Below are positions 7,309 through 12,911 of a DNA stretch of 12,911 nt, piece by piece. How positions within the stretch are numbered: position 1 is the stretch's first letter; every line of letters starts with the position of its first letter. The DNA lies in NCBI GenBank assembly GCA_031370485.1, contig JANMQK010000373.1, forward strand, positions 1 through 12,911. The letters are read 5' to 3'. The position numbers and the translations under genes are program-made. Source of the stretch: JANMQK01 sp031370485. GTDB lineage: Bacteria; Acidobacteriota; Polarisedimenticolia; Gp22-AA2. The notes under the pieces are model-generated. The model saw only the letters and a list, made by a program, of their open reading frames with translations. It did no database searches and was not told where the DNA came from.

Positions 7309-7317
7309 TGCTAATCT
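7309..7317 (+). promoter_or_regulatory. Putative extended -10 element for parAB
   Basis: TGCTAATCT resembles an extended -10 (TG-n-TAATCT against TATAAT). It ends ten bases before the parA ATG, placing the transcript start within a few bases of the start codon. parA has no Shine-Dalgarno in this interval; the nearest GGAGG (7296-7300) is 27 bases away. That is consistent with a leaderless or near-leaderless message. No clear -35 is visible. Proximity to parS would let ParB spreading repress it. Confidence 0.4.
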
Positions 7318-7327
7318 TTCGGCTCAC

Positions 7328-8128
7328 ATGGGACGAATCGTTGCCATCGCGAACCAGAAGGGCGGGGTCGGCAAGACGACGACCGCGATCAGCCTCGGGG
7401 CCGCCCTGGCGATCGCCGAAAGGACGACCCTGCTGGTGGACATCGACCCGCAGGCTTCCTCGACGAAAGGGCTGGGACTCAAGCCGGGTCCCGCCGGGGA
7501 CATGTACGCCGTGCTGTCGGGAGAGGCGGCGATCCAGGACATCCTCGTGCCGACCGAGCTCGAGTGTCTTTCGGTGGCGCCCGGCAGCAGGGACTTGGTC
7601 GGTGTCGAGGTCGAGCTCGTGGGGGAGAAGGGAAGGGAGTTCCGGCTGCGTGAGGCGCTTGCTCCGATCAGGGAGCGGTTCGACTACATCCTGGTCGATT
7701 GTCCGCCTTCTCTGGGGCTCCTCACGGTCAACGCGCTGGCGGCGGCAGCCGGAATCCTGATTCCGGTCCAGTGCGAGTATCTCGCGCTTGAAGGGGTCTC
7801 GGAGCTGGTCTCAACACTTCAGAGAATCCAGGCCGCGCTGAACCCCGATCTCGAGATCGAAGGTGTCCTGCTCACAATGTTCGACGAGAGGACCAATCTG
7901 TCAAACCAGGTGGCCGCCGACCTGCGTGCCTTCTTCAAGGAGAGGGTCTACAAGACCGTCGTGCCGCGTAACATCAGGCTGGGCGAGGCGCCGAGCTTCG
8001 GCAAGCCGATCATGCTCTACGACATTCGATCGAAAGGGTCCGAATCGTACCTGAACCTGGCCCGGGAGGTCATAAGGCGCCATGAAAAGACAAGCGCTCG
8101 GCAAAGGTCTGAGCAGCCTCATCCCTGA
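7328..8128 (+). CDS. parA: Chromosome-partitioning ATPase ParA (Soj)
   Basis: A 266-residue ParA/MinD-family ATPase that binds nucleoid DNA as an ATP dimer and moves ParB-parS complexes apart. Deviant Walker A KGGVGKTTT (11-19) with signature Lys11; Walker A' LVDIDPQAS (36-44) with catalytic Asp40; Walker B FDYILVDCPPS (118-128). RNIRLGEAPSFGKPI (214-228) matches the conserved basic ParA region used in DNA binding and the dimer surface. The short chromosomal form lacks the N-terminal helix-turn-helix of plasmid type Ia ParAs. ATG 7328 starts directly at the conserved MGRIVAIANQKGG. The in-frame ATG at 7259 lies in parS and is rejected. The C-terminal 15 codons overlap parB by 47 nt. A putative extended -10 sits just upstream. 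Confidence 0.97.
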   Translation: MGRIVAIANQKGGVGKTTTAISLGAALAIAERTTLLVDIDPQASSTKGLGLKPGPAGDMYAVLSGEAAIQDILVPTELECLSVAPGSRDLVGVEVELVGEKGREFRLREALAPIRERFDYILVDCPPSLGLLTVNALAAAAGILIPVQCEYLALEGVSELVSTLQRIQAALNPDLEIEGVLLTMFDERTNLSNQVAADLRAFFKERVYKTVVPRNIRLGEAPSFGKPIMLYDIRSKGSESYLNLAREVIRRHEKTSARQRSEQPHP

Positions 8129-8963
8129 GGCGCATCCGGACAGCTCCAGGGCCGACGCCAGTCTCCTGATGCTCGATCTGGATCGCATTCAACCCAACCG
8201 CTACCAGCCGCGCACGGACTTCCGCGGTCTCGAGGGGCTGGCCGAGTCGATCCGTCAGAACGGTGTCGTCCAGCCGGTGGTTGTCCGCCAGGACGGAGAC
8301 AAGTTCCACCTGGTGGCCGGCGAGCGTCGCTGGCGCGCCGCCCAGATGGCGGGAATCCAGAAGATCCCGGCAATCGTCCGAAGGGTGGCGGATGACCGGT
8401 TGCTGGAACTGGCGCTGATCGAGAACATCCAGCGCCAGGATTTGAACCCGATCGAGGAGGCCAAGGCGTACGAGGTTCTCCTGAACCAGATCAAGATGTC
8501 CCAGGCCGATCTGGCGAAGCGTGTCGGACGGGATCGGTCATCAATCGCTAACTCATTGAGATTATTGAAGTTACCTGATAAAGTCCAGAAGCTTCTGGCC
8601 AATCAGACGATTTCGACGGGGCACGCCAAAGTGATCATGGCACTTCCGGACGCGGAGACTCAGATTAGTACCGCGGAAGAGGTGGTCCGTGGGCTCCTCT
8701 CGGTGCGGGAGACCGAGGCGATGGTGGCCGCGCTCCTGAAGCGAAGCCCCGGCGCCTCCAGGGGGAAGGAAGGGGCGAAGCGGGACGCGGCGGTCGATCC
8801 CAACGTCAAGGCGGCGGAACAGCGCATGGGCCGGGCGCTGGCGACCAAGGTCCGGATCAACAGCCGGGACGGAGTGAAAGGCCGTATCGAGATCGATTTC
8901 TATTCGGCGGGAGAGCTCGAGAGACTCTACGAAATTCTGATAACAGCGGAGAAGGGGCACTGA
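8082..8963 (+). CDS. parB: Chromosome-partitioning protein ParB (Spo0J), CTPase clamp
   Basis: A 293-residue ParB that binds parS, hydrolyses CTP and slides on DNA as a clamp. The N-terminal peptide MKRQALGKGLSSLIPE is the conserved ParA-stimulating motif, which fixes this start despite the 47-nt overlap with parA. The ParB/Srx CTP-binding domain shows ESIRQNGVVQPVVVR (55-69), GERRWRAA (80-87) and ENIQRQDLNPIEEA (114-127). The helix-turn-helix is SQADLAKRVGRDRSSIANSLR (140-160), and the C-terminal dimerisation domain spans about 250-293. Codons for residues 153-167 (nt 8538-8582) are strikingly AT-rich, with 14 of 45 bases G/C and two TTA and one AGA codon. Its cognate parS lies upstream of parA. 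Confidence 0.97.
   Translation: MKRQALGKGLSSLIPEAHPDSSRADASLLMLDLDRIQPNRYQPRTDFRGLEGLAESIRQNGVVQPVVVRQDGDKFHLVAGERRWRAAQMAGIQKIPAIVRRVADDRLLELALIENIQRQDLNPIEEAKAYEVLLNQIKMSQADLAKRVGRDRSSIANSLRLLKLPDKVQKLLANQTISTGHAKVIMALPDAETQISTAEEVVRGLLSVRETEAMVAALLKRSPGASRGKEGAKRDAAVDPNVKAAEQRMGRALATKVRINSRDGVKGRIEIDFYSAGELERLYEILITAEKGH
8556..8584 (+). promoter_or_regulatory. Candidate sigma70-type promoter inside parB
   Basis: TTGAGA (8556-8561, five of six to TTGACA) and TAAAGT (8579-8584, four of six to TATAAT) are separated by exactly 17 bases. They lie in the AT-rich patch of an otherwise GC-rich gene. Transcription from about 8591 would run through the 3' third of parB into the bactofilin gene, which starts 430 nt downstream. 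A chance match inside coding DNA remains possible. Confidence 0.35.
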
Positions 8964-8972
8964 CCTGCATGG

Positions 8973-8997
8973 TCCGCCCCACCGCAGGAGGGGCGGA
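8973..8997 (+). other. RNA hairpin between parB and the bactofilin gene
   Basis: A perfect 8-bp stem, TCCGCCCC (8973-8980) and GGGGCGGA (8990-8997), with a 9-nt loop ACCGCAGGA. It begins 10 bases after the parB stop and ends ten bases before the bactofilin Shine-Dalgarno. No T run follows, so it is not a classical intrinsic terminator. It could act as an attenuator, a stabilising or processing element, or an expression-balancing structure between parAB and the bactofilin. Confidence 0.45.
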
Positions 8998-9006
8998 GAC
9001 GATGAA

Positions 9007-9013
9007 AGGAGGG
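9007..9013 (+). promoter_or_regulatory. Strong Shine-Dalgarno for the bactofilin gene
   Basis: AGGAGGG with a six-base spacer before ATG 9020. It is the strongest ribosome binding site on the + strand of the window and decides between in-frame starts at 8969, 9002 and 9020 in favour of 9020. Confidence 0.8.
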
Positions 9014-9019
9014 TTCGTG

Positions 9020-9466
9020 ATGCCGTTCGGCAAGGACAGCCTGTTGAAGGATCATATCTCGCAGGATGACATCAGCGGCTTTTTGGCCGAGGGCACGGAG
9101 GTCCAGGGGGAGATCCGGTTTCGCGACATCCTCCGCGTCGATGGAAAGATATCGGGCAAGGTCATCTCCGAGAAAGAGCTGGTGGTCGGCGAGTCGGGAG
9201 AGATCGAGGCGGACGTCGATGTCGGCGTCCTGTCGGTGAGCGGCAAGGTTACCGGCCGGATCCACGTCCGCGAGAAGCTCGAGATCCACCCCAAGGGGAG
9301 AGTCGTGGGCGACATCACCCTCGAGAAGCCGAACCTCGTGATCCACGAGGGGGGTGTCTTCGAGGGGAATATCGACATGAACGCCGCCAAGCGGAAAGAC
9401 AACAAGGAGAGCGCCATCAAGGGCGCGGACGTCGAGCCGATCCGCCGCCAGGGCGCCACGAGCTGA
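9020..9466 (+). CDS. Bactofilin (DUF583 polymer-forming cytoskeletal protein)
   Basis: A 148-residue bactofilin. These proteins polymerise without nucleotide into filaments, usually membrane- or pole-associated, that scaffold cell-shape, stalk or segregation proteins. The core (about 21-111) is a right-handed beta-helix made of short repeats with regularly spaced Gly/Val/Ile: GTEVQGEIRF, DGKISGKVIS, GEIEADVDVGVLSVSGKVTG, HPKGRVVGDIT, EGGVFEGNI. Flanking tails are short and polar; the C-tail is charged (KRKDNKES) and disordered. The start at 9020 is set by AGGAGGG upstream. It follows parB by 56 bp containing a hairpin, which suggests co-transcription with parAB. In Myxococcus xanthus the bactofilins BacN, BacO and BacP with PadC organise ParABS; a similar role here is inference. 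No PadC-like or M23 peptidase partner is in the window. Confidence 0.93.
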   Translation: MPFGKDSLLKDHISQDDISGFLAEGTEVQGEIRFRDILRVDGKISGKVISEKELVVGESGEIEADVDVGVLSVSGKVTGRIHVREKLEIHPKGRVVGDITLEKPNLVIHEGGVFEGNIDMNAAKRKDNKESAIKGADVEPIRRQGATS

Positions 9467-9467
9467 G

Positions 9468-9495
9468 CGGCGGGGAAGGGTTGGGTTCCCCGCCG
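9468..9495. terminator. Bidirectional stem-loop between convergent bactofilin and M61 genes
   Basis: A perfect 10-bp inverted repeat, CGGCGGGGAA (9468-9477) and TTCCCCGCCG (9486-9495), with an 8-nt loop GGGTTGGG. It occupies almost the whole 33-bp gap between the bactofilin stop and the M61 stop, where a shared terminator is expected. Neither side has a clear T tract, so termination may rely on the stem alone or on Rho. Confidence 0.7.
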
Positions 9496-9499
9496 GATG

Positions 9500-11428
9500 T
9501 CACTTGCCCGGTTTCGCGCTTCGGCCCGGCGCCGCGGCGAGCGGCCGGAAGATTTCCGCCAGCAGATCAGGCCTCGAAGGATCGCGATCGAGACGCGGGT
9601 ACCTCTCGCCGCCGTGATAGTCGAGAGAGAGGGTCTTGTAGAACTCGTCGTTTTCCACCAGGAGCTCGACGGGGACGGTTGATTTCGCGGACGCGGCCAG
9701 CGCGGCCCGCAGCACGTCGGGTGAATAGCGGCGGCCGTTGACCGCCACCAGCGTCATCCCCGGCGCGGCCCCCGCCAATGCCGCCGGCTGGCCCACGATC
9801 ACATCCTGCAGCAACCCGCCCTCCTTGACGATCACCCCGATGGAATGCGAGAGATCCGTGGCCTTGTTGGCCTCATCCAGGACCTTGAGGTAGTCGGGCC
9901 GGGTCTCTCCAAAGGCCAGCTTCCAGCCGGTCCCCTCGATGCCGCCCTTGGGCGCATGCGGCGCCGTCGACTCGAGCCGGGTTGTGAAGAAGGTTTTCCA
10001 GTCGAACGGCTCGACCTCGTTCATCGTCCGGACGACGTCGTCGAAGGTGTAGGTCCTGACGGTGGGAGGGGTGCTGGGGGGTCCCTCGAACCGGCGACAG
10101 AAATCCTCCAGTGAGCGTTTCCCCTGGCTCCTGGTCCGGATGAGCACGTCGGCCTCGAGCCAGATGAGCGTCCCCTCGTCGTAAAAGTCCACGGATCGCC
10201 GCCAGGACTTCCAGGCGTCCGGAGTCCCGAACAGGATCTGGGCGGCATCCGCGGTGTCGGCCAGCGGCCGCCAGGTCCTCCCGGGGCGCTGATCGAGGTA
10301 GGCGGCGACCCGCGCGATATCGGTGCGGGTATCCTCCTGCGACAGCAGGCCGCTGCGGGCCGCGAGCACCGTGCCGAGGTAATCGGTCAGCCCCTCGTAG
10401 ACCCAGAGAAGATCCCCTTTCATCGGCTTCTGGTAATCGTCCGTCGCCAGGCCGGCCGGGCGCCGGTACTTGCCGTTCCAGGAGTGGACCATCTCGTGGG
10501 ACAGGAGGCCCGCGCGCCTGCGGCGCAGTGTGTCATCGACAAGGGTCCGTTCGGGGACGCGGTTGTCGCTCGACTCATGATGCTCGAGGCCGAAGTGGGC
10601 GACATGGTCGCTCAGAGACAGCAGGAAGTGGTACTGCTGGTAGTGCCGGGCGCCGAACAGAGCGACGGCCTCGTCCACGAGCCTGGAATAGGCCGCCGGC
10701 AGGTCCGCGGGGAAGTTGAGCGCCGCGTCGCTGTCCGCGGCGATGTCGATCTGATGGGACGCCGCCCCGCCCGGCGTGAGCGGCACCACCCTGAAATGAA
10801 GCCCGGCGATCACGGGAGAGTCGATGAGTGTTGTCAGCGGGACCGCCTTGAACTCGATGCCGTCATCGTTCGACCGCTCGACCGGCAGGGCGGTGCCGAA
10901 CTTCCACCCGCGCGGCAGCTTCAGGCTGGCGGCGTAGATCCAATCGGCCGCCGGCCGCCCCACCGGGTAGAGCAGCACCGTGTTCCAGCTGAGAACCATC
11001 ATCCGATCGGAGGCCGAGGCGCCTGAGGAGAAGCCCTCGGTGGCTGTCGGGAGGGGGAAGTCGAGCGCGACCTCGATCGAGGCTGCCCCCGCCGGAACCT
11101 CGCAGTGAAAGGCGTACATGTCCACGAGGTCGCGCTTCCAAGAAATCGACTTGCCTGCCGAGGTGAGCTTCAGCCCCATGAGGTCGGAGATCGGCCCGGT
11201 CGGGCCGTGCTCGCCGGGAATCCATTTCGGGTAGACCAGGGTCAGTTCGCCGGGGGAGGCCGGGATGACCAGCCGGGCATGCAGGATCTTGCGGGGCACC
11301 TCGGACGCGTCGACGCTGAGGGTGATGGCGCGCGGCGCCTCTTTCGCCCGCAGGGCGGCGGCGGGCACGAGGGTCAGAGAGGCAAGCAGGGCTCCCAGAA
11401 AAAGCGCTCTGGCTGACGAGTTCGGCAT
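9500..11428 (-). CDS. Secreted M61-family metallopeptidase with PDZ domain
   Basis: A 642-residue zinc peptidase of the glycyl-aminopeptidase (M61) type, exported to the periplasm or outside. The signal peptide has hydrophobic core ALFLGALLASLTLVPAAAL and a likely cut after LRA (28). An N-terminal beta domain (about 33-250) is followed by a thermolysin-like catalytic domain: GLEHHESS (290-297), the zinc motif HEMVH (311-315) and third ligand Glu345 in LWVYEGLTDY (341-350). A PDZ domain spans about 530-605 (GVIVKEGGLLQDVIVGQPA, APGMTLVAVNGR). ATG 11428 is chosen over an in-frame ATG at 11455 because GGAGG lies eight bases upstream and the signal peptide starts here. The substrate is unknown; peptide scavenging is a reasonable guess. 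It lies 55 nt downstream of treY on the same strand, but a promoter-like element in that gap suggests independent transcription. Confidence 0.93.
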   Translation of the reverse strand: MPNSSARALFLGALLASLTLVPAAALRAKEAPRAITLSVDASEVPRKILHARLVIPASPGELTLVYPKWIPGEHGPTGPISDLMGLKLTSAGKSISWKRDLVDMYAFHCEVPAGAASIEVALDFPLPTATEGFSSGASASDRMMVLSWNTVLLYPVGRPAADWIYAASLKLPRGWKFGTALPVERSNDDGIEFKAVPLTTLIDSPVIAGLHFRVVPLTPGGAASHQIDIAADSDAALNFPADLPAAYSRLVDEAVALFGARHYQQYHFLLSLSDHVAHFGLEHHESSDNRVPERTLVDDTLRRRRAGLLSHEMVHSWNGKYRRPAGLATDDYQKPMKGDLLWVYEGLTDYLGTVLAARSGLLSQEDTRTDIARVAAYLDQRPGRTWRPLADTADAAQILFGTPDAWKSWRRSVDFYDEGTLIWLEADVLIRTRSQGKRSLEDFCRRFEGPPSTPPTVRTYTFDDVVRTMNEVEPFDWKTFFTTRLESTAPHAPKGGIEGTGWKLAFGETRPDYLKVLDEANKATDLSHSIGVIVKEGGLLQDVIVGQPAALAGAAPGMTLVAVNGRRYSPDVLRAALAASAKSTVPVELLVENDEFYKTLSLDYHGGERYPRLDRDPSRPDLLAEIFRPLAAAPGRSAKPGK

Positions 11429-11436
11429 CGGGTCTC

Positions 11437-11441
11437 CCTCC
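11437..11441 (-). promoter_or_regulatory. Ribosome binding site of the M61 peptidase gene
   Basis: GGAGG on the - strand within CCGGGAGGGAGACCCG, eight bases before ATG 11428. It supports that start over the upstream in-frame ATG at 11455. Confidence 0.7.
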
Positions 11442-11461
11442 CGGAGATGGCGCAAGGCGGG

Positions 11462-11470
11462 AGAATAGCA
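11462..11470 (-). promoter_or_regulatory. Putative extended -10 element for the M61 gene
   Basis: TGCTATTCT on the - strand matches an extended -10 (TG-n-TATTCT against TATAAT). It lies in the treY-M61 gap and would start transcription near 11455, giving a leader of roughly 27 nt that contains the Shine-Dalgarno. No convincing -35 is present. It shares the TGCTANNNT string with the elements before rsmG and parA. Confidence 0.4.
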
Positions 11471-11483
11471 TGGCCGCGCCGGA

Positions 11484-12911
11484 TCACTTCTCGAGCAGCG
11501 CCACCGGGAAGTCCGAAAGGATATCGGGCCGGAGGATGGATCGTCCTCCCGCCGCGGACGGGATCGTCGTGATCCGCCCGCCGGTAAAGACGTTTCGCAG
11601 CAGGGAGGGAGCGCCTCGCGGGAGAAGCAGCCTTCCCTCGCGCCGGACGGCGAGAGTTCCCCCTCCCGTCCCGAGGCGGGCGGCGGCGCCGCGGATCGGC
11701 GCGATAACGATGGCCCATGCGCCCTTCAGACGGCGCGCGAACGCGACGATCTGCGAAGCCGATCGTCCCGTCACGCGGAGCGGCAGGTAGTCGCTGCGGG
11801 CGAACAGCCGGGGGTCACGCTTCCTTAACGAGAGCGCGCTCCAGGTCAGGAACATCTTGATCCGACCGTCGCGCCAGTCGCGGGCGAGGGAGCGGGCGAG
11901 AGCGGCGCGGTCGCCGGCAGCGGCGCGGTGGATCCGTGCCAGCAGCCGGGCCCGGAGGCGGGAATTGACCGGGCCGCGGTTGTCGGGGTCGACGAGCCGG
12001 AGGTCCCACAGCTCCGACCCCTGGTAGAAGTCGGGAAACCCCGGGGCCGCGATCTTGATCAGGACCTGCGACAGCCCGGTGATCGCCCCGGCCAATGCGA
12101 TCCGCTCCTGGAACCGGAGAAAATCGGGAAGAAACCGATCGCCGCGCGAGCCCATCAGCATCGCGTCGAGAAAACGGGTCACCGCCCTCTCGTGCTCAGC
12201 GTCGGGGGAGTGCCAGCTGGTGTGCTCTTTCGCCTCGCGGGCCGTTTTCAGGAGATAGCCGGCCAGCCGATCGCGGAAGAGCCGCATCTCCCCCGGTCGG
12301 AGCAATCGTCCCGGCCGGGGCCAAGTCCCCAGGAGGGTCTGGTAGATCAGGATCTCCTCGTTCTCCTCAGGCACCGGCCGGCCGTGAATCCGGGTTTTCC
12401 CTCCCGCGTTCCAGACGCGCCAACGCCTGAGACGCGCCTCCCATGCGCCCGGGATCTCGGACAGGACGGCGATCCTCGCCCGCATGTCCTCGGCGCGCTT
12501 GCTGTCATGAGTGGTCGTGGCGCTCATGGCGTCGGGCCAGAGTCGAAGGCGCTCCCCGAGGCGGTGGTGGAATGCGGCCGGCGCCACGATTGGCCTGCCC
12601 GGCGAGCCCCCCACCTCGGAGACGCTCAGAAGGCGGTTGTAGACATAGAGCGCCGTGTCCTCGACCTCCTTGGCCATGATCGGCCCGGTGAACTGCTGCC
12701 AGCGCATCAACTCTTCGAGCGGCTCGCCGGCGCCCCGCGCCTCTTCGAGCAGAAGAGCGCGATGGAGGAAATCGAAATACGGGGCCGGGATCGCGGGGGC
12801 CGCGCGCCGCGCCGCCCGCAGGGCGCGCGCGATGATCAGGCGGTCGGGGGGTTTCATCGGGATCGACCGGACGTAGGTGCGGTAGACCGGGAGGGCGGCC
12901 GTGACCTCGAC
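11484..12911 (-). CDS. treY: Malto-oligosyltrehalose synthase TreY (N-terminus beyond right edge)
   Basis: TreY (GH13) isomerises the reducing-end alpha-1,4 bond of maltodextrins to alpha,alpha-1,1; TreZ then releases trehalose, a compatible solute made from glycogen. The frame is open to the window edge, and residues before the ATG at 12857 (LPVYRTYV) already match the family, so only the C-terminal 475 residues are present. Signatures: TGPIMAKEVEDTALYVYNRLL (from about nt 12690), WPDAMSATTTHDSKRAEDMRAR with the conserved His-Asp (Asp codon 12504-12506), and APGFPDFYQGSELWDLRLVDP with DNRGPV. The usual MAKG(V/L/I)EDTA reads MAKEVEDTA here. The gene ends 55 nt upstream of the M61 start. treZ/treX would be expected beyond the right edge, but that is not visible. 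Confidence 0.95.
   Translation of the reverse strand, partial: VEVTAALPVYRTYVRSIPMKPPDRLIIARALRAARRAAPAIPAPYFDFLHRALLLEEARGAGEPLEELMRWQQFTGPIMAKEVEDTALYVYNRLLSVSEVGGSPGRPIVAPAAFHHRLGERLRLWPDAMSATTTHDSKRAEDMRARIAVLSEIPGAWEARLRRWRVWNAGGKTRIHGRPVPEENEEILIYQTLLGTWPRPGRLLRPGEMRLFRDRLAGYLLKTAREAKEHTSWHSPDAEHERAVTRFLDAMLMGSRGDRFLPDFLRFQERIALAGAITGLSQVLIKIAAPGFPDFYQGSELWDLRLVDPDNRGPVNSRLRARLLARIHRAAAGDRAALARSLARDWRDGRIKMFLTWSALSLRKRDPRLFARSDYLPLRVTGRSASQIVAFARRLKGAWAIVIAPIRGAAARLGTGGGTLAVRREGRLLLPRGAPSLLRNVFTGGRITTIPSAAGGRSILRPDILSDFPVALLEK

Noticed and set aside
7259..7327. ParA start at ATG 7259 (N-terminus MFHVEH)
   Set aside because: The first codons are the parS palindrome itself. The conserved ParA N-terminus begins at 7328 and nothing between 7259 and 7327 resembles ParA.
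5891..7327. 478-codon - strand frame across rsmG and the secreted-protein gene
   Set aside because: Low-complexity, Arg/Pro/Gly-rich, antisense or out of frame to two well-supported genes; it reflects stop-codon scarcity in GC-rich DNA.
9645..9660. DnaA-box-like string TTTTCCACC
   Set aside because: Two mismatches to TTATCCACA, isolated and inside the M61 coding region. There is no box cluster or AT-rich unwinding region, so no origin is called in this window.

Overview
The window is GC-rich, densely coding bacterial chromosome carrying the conserved gene set usually found beside the replication origin: yidC, jag (khpB), mnmE, mnmG, rsmG, parA and parB with a parS site, followed by a bactofilin gene. 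No plasmid, phage, IS, tRNA, rRNA or CRISPR signature was seen. The gene order, the bactofilin after parAB, and a secreted protein resembling a paralogous family I associate with Acidobacteriota suggest an Acidobacteriota-like Gram-negative lineage. A myxobacterium-like deltaproteobacterial group is the alternative. This assignment is inference.

Left block (1-5669, + strand): the 3' part of yidC (membrane insertase, truncated at the edge), a KH/R3H RNA-binding protein, and the two subunits of the tRNA wobble-uridine modification enzyme, MnmE and MnmG. yidC/jag and mnmE/mnmG overlap by four bases (ATGA), and jag is closely followed by mnmE, so this looks like one transcription unit. A secreted protein of unknown function lies on the - strand (5647-6537), splitting the common mnmG-rsmG pair. 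It overlaps the mnmG 3' end by 23 nt and leaves only 31 bp before the divergent rsmG.

Central block (6569-9466, + strand): rsmG (16S rRNA m7G methyltransferase), a perfect 20-bp parS palindrome, parA and parB (47-nt overlap), and a bactofilin. ParA, ParB and parS form the chromosome segregation system. The adjoining bactofilin is a plausible cytoskeletal partner, by analogy with the myxobacterial bactofilin scaffold that organises ParABS. A strong bidirectional hairpin ends the block.

Right block (- strand): a secreted M61-type metallopeptidase with a C-terminal PDZ domain (9500-11428), and upstream of it the C-terminal part of malto-oligosyltrehalose synthase TreY, which runs off the right edge.

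Notable structure beyond the genes: the same extended -10-like element TGCTANNNT just upstream of rsmG, parA and the M61 gene, suggesting near-leaderless starts for the first two; a very AT-rich rare-codon patch in the parB helix-turn-helix that also contains a good sigma70-like promoter; a hairpin just before the bactofilin ribosome binding site; and a KH domain in Jag whose GxxG loop reads DRRG. No stretch over 300 bases lacks a gene.
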